Position numbers and translations under genes: made by a program. DNA of 64,000 nucleotides. Origin: Photobacterium ganghwense. Its GTDB lineage: Bacteria; Pseudomonadota; Gammaproteobacteria; Enterobacterales; Vibrionaceae. The stretch lies in contig NZ_PYMI01000002.1 in the NCBI RefSeq assembly GCF_003025595.1, forward strand, positions 558,001-622,000, given 5' to 3'. Below, in pieces: positions 52,794 to 61,494 of the stretch (position 1 is its first letter; each line of letters opens with the position of its first letter). The notes below the pieces were generated by a model. That model ran no database searches, was not told where the DNA came from, and saw only the letters and a list, made by a program, of their open reading frames with translations.

Positions 52794-53218
52794 GATTTTC
52801 TCTCCCTGAAAAATCTGTTGAATGTCCCTGACGTGATGCTCTCTTCGAATGAGATAGTCGCTTGATATTTATCCCCGCGTACGTTTTTGAACCGCTGATA
52901 TGGTGTTGAGCACGGTTCTAATGCGAGGTCATGCTTGGATTATTACGGTCATTGCGGGGTAGACAAGGGCTTTTCTGGCTTTGAGATAATTAACCCAGTG
53001 AGTTCTTATATGGTGAGATTTTATATGGGTGGCTGTTGGCGGTTTTGAACTTTAACATCAGAATGCAGAGAAGCTGGAATCTTCTGAAAATTCAAACTTC
53101 TCTGTCGTTTGGCGGTTAGCATGTTGTATGACAGTTGGTTTCCAGTTCTTCGCTTGCATAATCACCAATCACCAATCACCAATCACCAAGAACTAAGACA
53201 CATCGAGCCTTAACGTCA
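52794..53218. other. Intergenic gap with heptamer array
   Basis: There is no gene in these 425 bases. The heptamer array at 53161-53188 lies near the right end, close to the usp stop codon. Confidence 0.5.
53161..53188. repeat. Heptanucleotide tandem array, 4 copies
   Basis: Four exact copies of ATCACCA are followed by AGAAC. The array lies 30 bases from the stop codon of the universal stress protein gene, in intergenic DNA. Confidence 0.95.
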
Positions 53219-53608
53219 TCACTGTTTGAGGTACACCACTAATAAATCAGCTTCTACAGCATTGGCCAATTTGGGGACGGAGGAGAATAATCGGCTCAAG
53301 AAATTATGGTGATGACCGCACACGACCAGATCGATCCCCATCTTTTTAACGACTCCGGAGAGTTTGATGTGGAGGTCACCCATAACGACCAAAGTATCTG
53401 TAATCGGATAACCACTTTTTTTTGCCAGTACTTGCAGCTCATGTTCTATTTTATGTTCTTCTCTGGGGGCAATAAAAACGCTATTTACGTCCACAAACAC
53501 AAAAGAAACTTTACAGTTGGTGCCTTTCGCTAATGAAATCGCTTTATCTATGACTACCTGGCTCGATGGCGTGAGATCGACCGCCACTAATATATGCTGA
53601 TAGTTCAT
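53219..53608 (-). CDS. Universal stress protein (UspA family)
   Basis: A 129-residue UspA-fold protein. YQHILVAVDLTPSSQVVIDKA at the N-terminus (partly shown) and DLVVCGHHHNFLSRLFSSVP near the C-terminus (GH-x9-like nucleotide loop region) are typical. The ATG at 53608 is chosen because GGGAGGA lies six bases upstream; the longer frame to 53746 is rejected. The family responds to starvation and stress. Confidence 0.88.
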   Translation of the reverse strand: MNYQHILVAVDLTPSSQVVIDKAISLAKGTNCKVSFVFVDVNSVFIAPREEHKIEHELQVLAKKSGYPITDTLVVMGDLHIKLSGVVKKMGIDLVVCGHHHNFLSRLFSSVPKLANAVEADLLVVYLKQ

Positions 53609-54026
53609 TTCAGTCCTCCCATTAATGGCTAAGTGCCTATCGTAAAGTCTAGCACCGGAGAACCTGACTTGAGTGGAGTCAATGACTCGGCGAAAATAAA
53701 TAACTTTATTTTTCAGATTATTAAGAGAGATATTCATTGTGCCCATCGTTTTCTGTGTTCATACAATGGGAAATCTGGCAACAGGGCGTGAGGAGTGGTC
53801 TTTAACGTATTGAAGAGTAATTATAAATCGCGTATTTGGATTTTGAACTTGGGTCATTGGATTTTGAACATGATAGAAACAGTTTCATGCTGTTCTGGTT
53901 TTCTGGCGATATCGCGTTAAGATGAAATGTATTTTCTCCTGCGGGATTAACCCGTACCCAATGACTATAACAGGTGTCAGGTCGAGGTCACTAAGTCAGC
54001 ATCTAAACTGAAAGGGATTTTTAATA

Positions 54027-54662
54027 ATGGTTGAGCAGTACCTCTTTGTGTTGCCGATGGTTTCCTTGTTACTCTTTGGGGCGATGACACCGGGTCCGTC
54101 TTTTGTTTTAGTTGCCCAAACAGCCATGTCGAAGTCGAGAATAGAAGCGGTATCGATAGCCCTGGGTTTAGGTCTTGGGGCGACGATCTTTGCCTTTTTG
54201 GCTTCATCGGGTCTCATCACTTTATTTAAGGTGGTCCCCGAACTGTACATGACATTTAAGGTGTTAGGTGGCCTGTACCTTTGCTACCTGGGTGCGAAAA
54301 TGTGGCGTACCAGCAAAGACTCTCTGTCCGCCAACACAGCTACGGAGCCCGGTCGCCCTAAGCCTCTGAAAGCGATGTCGCTGGGCCTAATTACGCAACT
54401 GAGCAATCCCAAAACAGCCATTGTCTTTAGCAGCGTATTTGCCGCGTTGTTACCTGCTGACGTGCCAGAACACACAACCTGGATATTAGCATTCAGTGTG
54501 TTTTTACTGAACTTTTCATGGTATGCCTTTGTGGCGACTCTGCTTTCCAGCGCGAAAGCACAAAGAGGATATTTACGCTTTAAGTCCTATATCAATAAAG
54601 GGGCGGGCTTGTTAATGGGATCGATAGGAAGCAAATTTGTCATGGATGGCTTCAGGCCATAA
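54027..54662 (+). CDS. LysE/RhtB-family amino-acid exporter
   Basis: A 211-residue inner-membrane protein with six hydrophobic helices. MTPGPSFVLVAQTAM (~17-31) and TQLSNPKTAIVFSSVFAAL (~123-141) are LysE/RhtB family signatures. The substrate is probably a homoserine-, threonine- or lysine-like amino acid, but this cannot be told. Single gene. Confidence 0.9.
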   Translation: MVEQYLFVLPMVSLLLFGAMTPGPSFVLVAQTAMSKSRIEAVSIALGLGLGATIFAFLASSGLITLFKVVPELYMTFKVLGGLYLCYLGAKMWRTSKDSLSANTATEPGRPKPLKAMSLGLITQLSNPKTAIVFSSVFAALLPADVPEHTTWILAFSVFLLNFSWYAFVATLLSSAKAQRGYLRFKSYINKGAGLLMGSIGSKFVMDGFRP

Positions 54663-54719
54663 CAGTGGCAGGGCCAATGTTATGGCCGTCATGTATCTAT
54701 AGCTCGACATTTAAGACGG

Positions 54720-55307
54720 TTATGGTCTTTGGTATCGGTTGATCACATTTTCCAGCGTCATGATGCCAAACATGATTTTTCGGACAAAAGATTCTGAGCT
54801 GCCAACGAAATAGAACTGGGGATGTCTGGACCAAATTTTTTGCAGTTTGACGTCTATCAGGGCCGCCTGCTCAGACGACTCGTTTCTGACAGGGTTATTG
54901 CTGCTGATATCGTGCCCGGTGGCGCCCGCTGATTCAAAAAAAATCACCGCGTCATAACGCGCGATTTCTTCTTCAAACGTTGAGTTTACTTCTTTAAAAA
55001 AATCACTTTCCGTTCCGGGCCAGTATGCCAAACCGTCGAGTGACCCTCGGTCGCAGACCAGCAGCCTCTCCGGGTATTGTACTTTGTAGATGTTTTCCAA
55101 ATTCTTCTGAAGATGAAAAATGGTTTTCTGGACCATTTTTATCAACTGTTCATTGTCCGAGCGTGTTATGCCACTGGAAAAGAGTACTGTGGCGGCCTCG
55201 GGAACCACCGCAATTTTATGGCACAGTTCTCTGCGAAAGAGATCCAGTGCGGTGGTTTTGCCGCCACCGGGGCCGCCTGTTACGACAACTTGCAACTGCT
55301 TTTTCAT
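54720..55307 (-). CDS. Small P-loop NTPase (AAA_28-like)
   Basis: A 195-residue ATP-binding protein with Walker A TGGPGGGKTTA (~10-20) and a Walker-B-like LLVCDRGSLDGLAYWPG (~82-98). It matches the AAA_28 (NadR-kinase-like) group of small predicted nucleoside/protein kinases. The substrate is unknown. A second conserved region is ARYDAVIFFESAG. Confidence 0.78.
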   Translation of the reverse strand: MKKQLQVVVTGGPGGGKTTALDLFRRELCHKIAVVPEAATVLFSSGITRSDNEQLIKMVQKTIFHLQKNLENIYKVQYPERLLVCDRGSLDGLAYWPGTESDFFKEVNSTFEEEIARYDAVIFFESAGATGHDISSNNPVRNESSEQAALIDVKLQKIWSRHPQFYFVGSSESFVRKIMFGIMTLENVINRYQRP

Positions 55308-55428
55308 CTCGGCCTCTGACTGACTGTTATTAACAAAGCTTAGCCAAAAAAGAAAAAGGAGCTTGTTCGAGCTGAGTTAAGGTAGGTGTTAGGCTGGCTG
55401 GCGAATTGTGTGCCGGGATTTAATCTTT

Positions 55429-55474
55429 GGCGATTTGGCGATTTGGCGATTTGGCGATTTGGCGATTTGGCGAT
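55429..55474. repeat. Octanucleotide tandem array, about 6 copies
   Basis: Five exact copies of GGCGATTT are followed by a partial sixth (GGCGAT). The array lies between the NTPase gene and the rhlE terminator. Confidence 0.96.
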
Positions 55475-55529
55475 AGGGGCAATACTTTGGGTGAACTTGG
55501 TGATGGCAACCGTAGCGCGGGGAGATGAA

Positions 55530-55556
55530 AAAGCCCCTTCCCAGGGAAGAGGCTTT
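55530..55556 (-). terminator. Rho-independent terminator of rhlE
   Basis: AAAGCC-c-CTTCC pairs with GGAAG-a-GGCTTT around a CAG loop. On the minus strand a TTTTTC tract follows. It is 20 bases past the rhlE stop codon. Confidence 0.85.
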
Positions 55557-55576
55557 GGTAAGCTCAGGTCGTGCCG

Positions 55577-56932
55577 TTATTTGTCGGCTTTTCTGACGGC
55601 TTGTCTGCTGTCTTTTCTGCCGTCAGTCCTATTGCCTGTGTTAGGTTTGGCTTTTGAGGCAGAACGAGGTTTTCGGTTATTTGTGTTGTTGCGGTTAGAT
55701 CGATTACCTGGGTTCGCACGCTTTTGCGGTTTGTCCGTTGGGTCTTGATCGACATGCTTAGTTTTCGGCACGTAGTTCAGAATCGTTACCGGGACAGGCT
55801 TTTTCGGCGCAAAGCCTTCCACTTCACGGCGCTCAATCAGGTGGCCCAGGCGGCTTTCGATCATGCACAGGTTCTTGAAGTTGTCTTTCGATACAAACGA
55901 AATCGCTTCACCCGTGGCATTGGCTCGGCCTGTACGGCCTATACGGTGTACATATTCGTCAGCCGGGAAAGGCAGATCATAGTTCACTACGCGCGACAGG
56001 TCTTCAATGTCGATACCACGTGCTGCCACACCTGTTGCGATCAGGTATTTGATCGATCCGGCTTTGAAATCTTCCAGCAGCTGCGCGCGAATCGCCTGGC
56101 TGCGACCGCTGTGGAATGCTTCGGCTGCAATGCCGCGTTTTTCCAGCTGAGAAACCAGTTTGGCTGCACCATGCTTGGTTTCGATGAAAATCAGTGCCTG
56201 ATCCCACTGGTTTTCCTGAATCAAATGGCTCAGTAGCGCGGATTTTTTGTCTTTGTCGACGGTGATCAGCCATTGTTCAATGTTTGATTTTGACGCCTGA
56301 TTTGCCGCAATGGTGATCTCATGCGGGTTTTCGACCACGGATTTTGCCAAATCACGGACTTTACGTGACAGAGTTGCAGAGAACAGCAGGAACTGAATGT
56401 TTTCAGGCAAACGATCAAGAATCTTTTCGATGTCATCAATGAAGCCCATATCCAGCATGCGGTCGGCTTCATCCAGCACCACCATTTCCACTTCTTCGAA
56501 GTAGACAGCGCGGCGACCATACATATCAATCAATCGGCCCGGGGTGGCAACCAGTACATCAACGCCTTCGATCAAGCGTTGTTTCTGCTGTTGTTCATCC
56601 ACACCACCGTACATCGCCAGAGACGTCAACCCGGTGTGTTTACCGTACTGGGTGATTTTCTCTTCCACCTGAATGGCCAGCTCACGGGTCGGTACCAGAA
56701 TCAGAGCACGAATACGTTTCTTGCGCTTGGTTTCGCCTTTGCTCAGTTTTTCAAGAATCGGCAGGACAAAGCTAGCGGTTTTACCAGTACCGGTTTGCGC
56801 CGCAGCGATAAGGTTTTGTCCCTGCAGAACAACAGGAATCGCTTTCGCCTGAATGGTGGTCGGTTCGCTGTATCCGAGCTCATTCACTGCTTTAGTCAGT
56901 GATTCGCTTAATCCAAGTTTAGAGAATGGCAT
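55577..56932 (-). CDS. rhlE: DEAD-box RNA helicase RhlE
   Basis: A 451-residue DEAD-box helicase with all core motifs: Q-motif region (GLSESLTKAVNELGYSEPT, ~6-24), AAQTGTGKT, PTRELAIQ, DEADRMLDMGF, SAT, RGIDIEDLS and HRIGRTGR. The tail after ~375 is long, basic and Asn/Arg/Lys-rich, typical for RNA-binding tails of RhlE proteins. The ATG at 56932 (MPFSKLG) fits the family; the longer frame to 57007 is rejected. The role is ribosome assembly and RNA turnover, especially in the cold. Confidence 0.93.
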   Translation of the reverse strand: MPFSKLGLSESLTKAVNELGYSEPTTIQAKAIPVVLQGQNLIAAAQTGTGKTASFVLPILEKLSKGETKRKKRIRALILVPTRELAIQVEEKITQYGKHTGLTSLAMYGGVDEQQQKQRLIEGVDVLVATPGRLIDMYGRRAVYFEEVEMVVLDEADRMLDMGFIDDIEKILDRLPENIQFLLFSATLSRKVRDLAKSVVENPHEITIAANQASKSNIEQWLITVDKDKKSALLSHLIQENQWDQALIFIETKHGAAKLVSQLEKRGIAAEAFHSGRSQAIRAQLLEDFKAGSIKYLIATGVAARGIDIEDLSRVVNYDLPFPADEYVHRIGRTGRANATGEAISFVSKDNFKNLCMIESRLGHLIERREVEGFAPKKPVPVTILNYVPKTKHVDQDPTDKPQKRANPGNRSNRNNTNNRKPRSASKAKPNTGNRTDGRKDSRQAVRKADK

Positions 56933-57167
56933 GAATCGTCTCTGTATGTACTGAATGCGATAAGGCAGAGTTATCTCTGCCTTACATGAAGCGCGCGATT
57001 CTATCACGAACCTTTGCCATAAGAGACATTAAATGTGAGGTAAATCGACTTATACAACCATCGAGGATACCGGAATTTATCGGCAGGAAATCATGACGAC
57101 TGGGTTTTTTAAGCGAACGCACTGGTATTTTACAGCCCCAGCTTACTGCCGCAGCCAACTAAAAATC

Positions 57168-59063
57168 CTATTCGCTTGTGGACCAGACGTTTTTGATGTC
57201 AGGCCAGCCCCAGTTGGTCAGCTCCACATCTTTCAGCACACCCTTAAATCGTAGCGTCTGGCGATGATGAAACAGGGGCGTTAGCCAGTACTCGGTGATC
57301 AACGTTGAGGCAATGGGCTCCAGTGCATCCAGATAGTGTTCCAGTGGTGTGCTGGCTCGTAGTTGTCGCAGGGAATGCTGGAACCATTGGCTGGCTTGCT
57401 CGCCGATACAGTGATGCAGCACCGCATTGTTAAACAGGTTGCTGAATGCGGAGGCGTGGCGGTTATCATCAAGATTGATATTGGTCACCACCATATCTTC
57501 CGTTAGCAAATGCTGCTGGCAACGTTCAATTAGGTCACGATATGCGTAGACATTGACTTTGACACGGATCCCTTCCGGCTCCAGCAATGCCTGAATACCA
57601 TAGGCGCAGTTTTTCAGGGCGGTATAATCGTACACTGCGATCGAAAGCTGTTTCGGCAGTTTGCTGAACGGGGCTTGAGGCCGGGTAATAACGTGCCAGT
57701 GCGAAAGCAGGTTGCCCGCCAGCACTGAACCAAACTGCGCGCCACGCTGATTTAGGTGCTCGGCCAGCTTGTCTGCAGACAGAAAGCTGGAAAGATAACG
57801 TCGCTGAGCGCTGGTGAGGGCATGGGCGCTTTGCTGGTTGAACAAAATGAACATGCAGCCGTCTTCGACCTGAGAATGCAGGTTTTCCTCGCAGGTTGGG
57901 TCACTCAGTTTAGGGGCAAGATAGTAGTTGCAGGCCGCCTCACTATTGGCTGAGTCAGCCCATGGTTGAGGTGTGTTTTTGGTTGTGTTTCCTGATGTGC
58001 TGTCCAGTGAGCCAGGCATCCCGATAGGGGCTGTTCCTGCGAGCTCTTTGCATGTTTCAGCCGGAGGGATATTCGCATCTGGATAGGGGATATCCGGGTG
58101 GTTTGTCCGGATGTGGGGTTGCCGTTGATCCTGCTCGTCGATCAGCCAGATAGTGACCTGATCCGTCAATGCCCGGCAGCCATAATAGCGATCAAACGCC
58201 TGCAGGCGGAGCTGAGTCGCGGTATGTTCAATAACCTCAAATGGGCCACATCCTACAACGGCGGGTGTTTGTGCATGATTCACCTGCCCCGGCGGCTGAA
58301 TGGAATAGCGCACGCCAGAGATCATGCCACCAAATCCCAGATCCGGCTCTGACAGGGTAAAGACCACAGTTTGAGGCTGTGGCGCACTGACACTGATCAC
58401 ATGCGCCATCTCAGTCTGGTATTCCGTCAGGCAGCTCAGACGGGTAAACAGCGTCGCAATGGTATCGGCATCAATGGGCGTCCCGTTATGGAAAACCAGC
58501 CCCGGCCTCAGATAAAAGGTCCACTGCAAATTGTCGGCATCATAATGCCAGTGATGGGCCAGTTCGGGTTTAAGGTGACCCTCACGATCGCTGGACACCA
58601 GGCAGCAGTATATCTGGCGCAGGAAAAATCGTTCACTGGAGCGCTGTATCTGATGCGGAACAAGGCGCTCAAAGGGGCGCTTGTAGGTCAGTTGGATATG
58701 CAGCCGCCCCTCGCGCATAGAGGCACCGGAGGTATTTTGCAGTAAACGGCTAAAGGCCAGATTGTCATCATCCAGGATTGCCCGCGCTTTTTCGTATTTG
58801 CCTTCCCGTATCCGTTCGGCCGCCAGTTCTTGTTTGAGATCACCCAAATCCCGGTTCAGTAATAGGGTAGAGCGTTGGTTTCGGCCAACTTTGGGTTGCC
58901 AGAGCAGCCATCCGGCCTCTTGCATCTGGGCAAGCAGGCTTCGGGCATGGCGCAAGCTGGTAAACAGGCTGTCAGAAATGTCAGGCAACGATGTTTTAAT
59001 GGCTTCCCCCACACCCATGGGAGTCAGCCGCGCATAGTAGCGCAATAAATTGAGGTCAGACAC
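57168..59063 (-). CDS. sgrR: SgrR-family transcriptional regulator with solute-binding domain
   Basis: A 631-residue protein. The N-terminal ~115 residues are the SgrR winged helix-turn-helix (ARLTPMGVGEAIKTSLPDI, MQEAGWLLWQPKVGRN), followed by a linker and an extracellular-solute-binding type 5 (DppA/OppA-like) domain (~165-600; FHNGTPIDADTIATLF). It is longer than E. coli SgrR (~551), mainly because of a polar insertion at ~315-375. SgrR activates the sRNA sgrS in glucose-phosphate stress. No sgrS was identified, but small frames lie divergently upstream. Confidence 0.88.
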   Translation of the reverse strand: MSDLNLLRYYARLTPMGVGEAIKTSLPDISDSLFTSLRHARSLLAQMQEAGWLLWQPKVGRNQRSTLLLNRDLGDLKQELAAERIREGKYEKARAILDDDNLAFSRLLQNTSGASMREGRLHIQLTYKRPFERLVPHQIQRSSERFFLRQIYCCLVSSDREGHLKPELAHHWHYDADNLQWTFYLRPGLVFHNGTPIDADTIATLFTRLSCLTEYQTEMAHVISVSAPQPQTVVFTLSEPDLGFGGMISGVRYSIQPPGQVNHAQTPAVVGCGPFEVIEHTATQLRLQAFDRYYGCRALTDQVTIWLIDEQDQRQPHIRTNHPDIPYPDANIPPAETCKELAGTAPIGMPGSLDSTSGNTTKNTPQPWADSANSEAACNYYLAPKLSDPTCEENLHSQVEDGCMFILFNQQSAHALTSAQRRYLSSFLSADKLAEHLNQRGAQFGSVLAGNLLSHWHVITRPQAPFSKLPKQLSIAVYDYTALKNCAYGIQALLEPEGIRVKVNVYAYRDLIERCQQHLLTEDMVVTNINLDDNRHASAFSNLFNNAVLHHCIGEQASQWFQHSLRQLRASTPLEHYLDALEPIASTLITEYWLTPLFHHRQTLRFKGVLKDVELTNWGWPDIKNVWSTSE

Positions 59064-59230
59064 AGCGTTAAATTATCACAGGCCCAGTGGCGTGTAAGTT
59101 TGGTGAATAGATTGAGTGGTACCGCTTTAGTTACCTAGCGTTATTTTCATCGCTCATTTGCAGAGCTTTATTCATATAGCTTCGTCCACTTAGTTTCATG
59201 ATAGCGAAATTCCTGAAACAAAAAGAAGCA

Positions 59231-59386
59231 ATGTTTCATTCTATCTGTTCCGTATTTCCTTTTTTATCGCTGTTTCAGGCGAGTTTTTTGTGTCAGAAGG
59301 CAGTTATGCGGCAAGGTTTTTCCGTATTTGCTCTCTTTTTACTTTCCGGTTTCGGCGCGACACTGATGACGAGAAAAGGGAGATAA
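59231..59386 (+). CDS. Possible small membrane peptide, divergent from sgrR
   Basis: A frame of 51 codons from the ATG at 59231 (preceded by AGAAG) with two hydrophobic stretches (SVFPFLSLFQASFL and GFSVFALFLLSGFGATL) and a basic end (MTRKGR). Its TAA touches the ATG of the next small frame. Its position divergent from sgrR is that of sgrS/sgrT in enterics, but I see no sequence similarity to SgrT. Tentative. Confidence 0.35.
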   Translation: MFHSICSVFPFLSLFQASFLCQKAVMRQGFSVFALFLLSGFGATLMTRKGR

Positions 59387-59387
59387 A

Positions 59388-59558
59388 ATGATGAAAAATC
59401 CAGATAAAACCCAACAAAAACAGCAGAGTGTCTTCTGTAACGACGCCAGAACTGACGCCAGAACTATGACAGTCTACTTTCGCCAGCAATTAATGCGCAG
59501 TAATAGTCGGTTAGAAAAAATCGCCCTGTCAGCGATGCTTGATTTGCTGAACGGGTAA
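59388..59558 (+). CDS. Possible 56-residue protein, divergent from sgrR
   Basis: A 56-codon frame with a strong GGGAG ribosome-binding site five bases before ATGATG. The polar N-terminal half contains a 12-bp tandem duplication (GACGCCAGAACT twice, encoding DART-DART). The second half is an amphipathic helix candidate (LEKIALSAMLDLLNG). It follows the 51-codon frame with a one-base gap, so they may be one small operon. The family is not recognised. It may be a target or effector of SgrR (inference). Confidence 0.5.
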   Translation: MMKNPDKTQQKQQSVFCNDARTDARTMTVYFRQQLMRSNSRLEKIALSAMLDLLNG

Positions 59559-59721
59559 TCAACATAGCGATGTCTGGCAGGGTAAACGGCTTACAGTCAT
59601 GCTCCTGATACCCCCACGAGCTTTCTGTCAGATATCGCTTCTTTCTGAAACGTCGTTTCCTGTTGCAATGTCGATTTTTACGAAGAGGCCAGTCTGTTGA
59701 GGATAAGCCTGACCAACGTTA

Positions 59722-59765
59722 AAAGCCCGCTATCTGGCCGTAAATCATGCCAAATAGCGGGCTTT
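59722..59765. terminator. Bidirectional terminator between small gene and rsgA
   Basis: A 12-bp perfect stem, AAAGCCCGCTAT / ATAGCGGGCTTT, encloses a 20-base loop. There are A's on the left and T's on the right. It lies between the convergent small gene and rsgA. Confidence 0.8.
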
Positions 59766-59818
59766 GTTCATATCAGGCGTTTTTTATTACAGTGCCTGTT
59801 TGGCTATAAGGTATACGC

Positions 59819-60868
59819 TTAATACCCTTTTTTCAGAAGTCGGGATTCGGACTGAACCGACTTGTAATGCCGCCCCAACTGTTTTGATTTCGCACGTTCA
59901 CGTTGCTTGTTGAGTGACTCACTGTTTCTTGCCTGCTCGCGGAGCAGCTTGAAATAGTTCTTCACCCGTCGAGGATCGAGCTCGCCACTGTCAATCGCCT
60001 GAAGTACCGCGCAGCCCGGTTCGCTCTGGTGCTGACAATCACTGAAGCGACATTGTTCTGCCAGTCTGTCGATATCAGCAAACAGTGCATTTAACCCGGA
60101 TTCACAGTCTGCAATTTGCAGCTCGCGCATTCCGGGAGTGTCGATCAGAATCGCGCCGCTTGGCATAAAATGCAGCGAGCGGGATGTCGTGGTATGCCGA
60201 CCCTTGCTGTCATCTTCGCGAATGCCGCCGGTTTGCTGAATGTCATCTCCCATCAGGGTGTTCACCAAGGTGGATTTCCCCACACCGGACGACCCCATGA
60301 AAGCCACGGTTTTGCCCGTACCGCACCAGTTATTAAGGACGTCACAACTGGTCGGATCCAGCCCATTGACTGTTTCTACCATCAGAAGCGGATTCAGGCG
60401 CTGAACCTCCGCCCGTTTCTTGTCATGGTCATCACATAAGTCTTGTTTTGTCAGGACGATCACCGGTTCAACACCGGTTTCACGTGCTAACGCCAGGTAG
60501 CGCTCAATCCGGCTGAGATTGAAGTCATTATTCAGCGAACTGACGATAAACAGGGTATCCACATTGGCGGCGATAAATTGCTCGGCCACTTTGCTCCCGG
60601 CTGCCTTGCGGCTGAACAGCGACGAGCGTTCCAGCAGGCGGACGAATTGTTGATTCAGATCCAGCAGCAACCAGTCACCCACAGTCATGGGCGGCATGGC
60701 ATGGTGCATCGGCAAGTGAACGTCACCCTGTTCGGTTTGGACACTATATCCGCTGCGATGATGCGCCAGTATTCGGCCAATGCGGGTCTGTTCTAAGTCT
60801 TCAAGTGTCAGTTGTTGTTGAAATACAGGCTGCCAACCCAGTTGGCTGAGTGTAATTTTGGAATTCAT
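59819..60868 (-). CDS. rsgA: Ribosome small-subunit-dependent GTPase (RsgA family)
   Basis: A 349-residue circularly permuted GTPase with an N-terminal OB-fold (~25-85), G4 VLTKQD (~138-143), then G1 GSSGVGKST (192-200) and G3 DTPGMREL (243-250). A C-terminal zinc motif ([14 protein letters not shown]) and a basic tail follow. RsgA releases RbfA and checks late 30S maturation. The sequence at the N-terminus ([11 protein letters not shown]) is typical of the second, YjeQ-like paralogue found in Vibrio relatives, so another rsgA may exist elsewhere. Confidence 0.88.
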   Translation of the reverse strand: MNSKITLSQLGWQPVFQQQLTLEDLEQTRIGRILAHHRSGYSVQTEQGDVHLPMHHAMPPMTVGDWLLLDLNQQFVRLLERSSLFSRKAAGSKVAEQFIAANVDTLFIVSSLNNDFNLSRIERYLALARETGVEPVIVLTKQDLCDDHDKKRAEVQRLNPLLMVETVNGLDPTSCDVLNNWCGTGKTVAFMGSSGVGKSTLVNTLMGDDIQQTGGIREDDSKGRHTTTSRSLHFMPSGAILIDTPGMRELQIADCESGLNALFADIDRLAEQCRFSDCQHQSEPGCAVLQAIDSGELDPRRVKNYFKLLREQARNSESLNKQRERAKSKQLGRHYKSVQSESRLLKKGY

Positions 60869-61494
60869 TACTTTTCCCTAAGCATGCAGAATCGCTCTGT
60901 ATGCAGAAACAAAATATTGAGGGTCAAATGAATACAGATGAACCCCGGTTAAGAGCACCGGGCAAAGAGAAGGGCGTTGAGGGAAGTCAGAAAGTTATAT
61001 TGGAAAAACGTCCGCTCAGCGATTCATCGTTGCCGGGTGGGTTTTGAATACAATCATCGTGTTCTCCTTATGTTGTAATGAGATAGTGCTGTAGTGAAAT
61101 AGTGCTGTTGTCAATACGTGTTTTGGTGGTTTAAAACACGAATGTGATGAAGATACTAGCACAGAAAATATTCGGCGCCAGAGGAAAAATAGGCGTTTTG
61201 GCTCTGAGTCGTGTTTTTAGAGTTGGTCTCGCTTCACATACGGCGAAAGACCATGGTCACTTCTTCGTGTACCAAGTTGTGTGTCATGTTGTGTGAATCG
61301 GCCATCAATTTCGTATATGCACTCACATTAATAGTGGAATCTCACCCTATACAATGAATCTGTCTTACTCTGATAAAGAATCCTTCTCAGTAATACGTTT
61401 CAGCAATTCGTTTCAGCGATACGTTGCGTTCGTGCCGTTGTATTCGCGCAGTGTAATGCCGTGACTTGTGTTTTTCATTATCTGGAGACCCCTT
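60869..61494. other. Divergent region between rsgA and amidohydrolase gene
   Basis: A 626-base gap. The left part holds the leader-peptide candidate (61016-61057). Upstream of it on the minus strand are two imperfect copies of CAGCACTAT. At 61397-61429 there is a short direct repeat, CGTTTCAGC. No other gene is supported; both promoters should lie here. Confidence 0.5.
61016..61057 (-). CDS. Possible 13-residue leader peptide upstream of rsgA
   Basis: The minus strand reads AAGGAGAACACG then ATG and encodes MIVFKTHPATMNR before TGA. The Shine-Dalgarno sequence is near ideal and the spacing is correct, which is rare by chance in front of a 13-codon frame. It lies ~150 bases upstream of rsgA in the same direction. 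It may be a leader peptide for translational control or an independent micropeptide. Confidence 0.45.
   Translation of the reverse strand: MIVFKTHPATMNR

Noticed and set aside
59064..59600. SgrS small RNA
   Set aside because: No segment resembling the SgrS pairing region with a following hairpin and U-tract could be found by eye.
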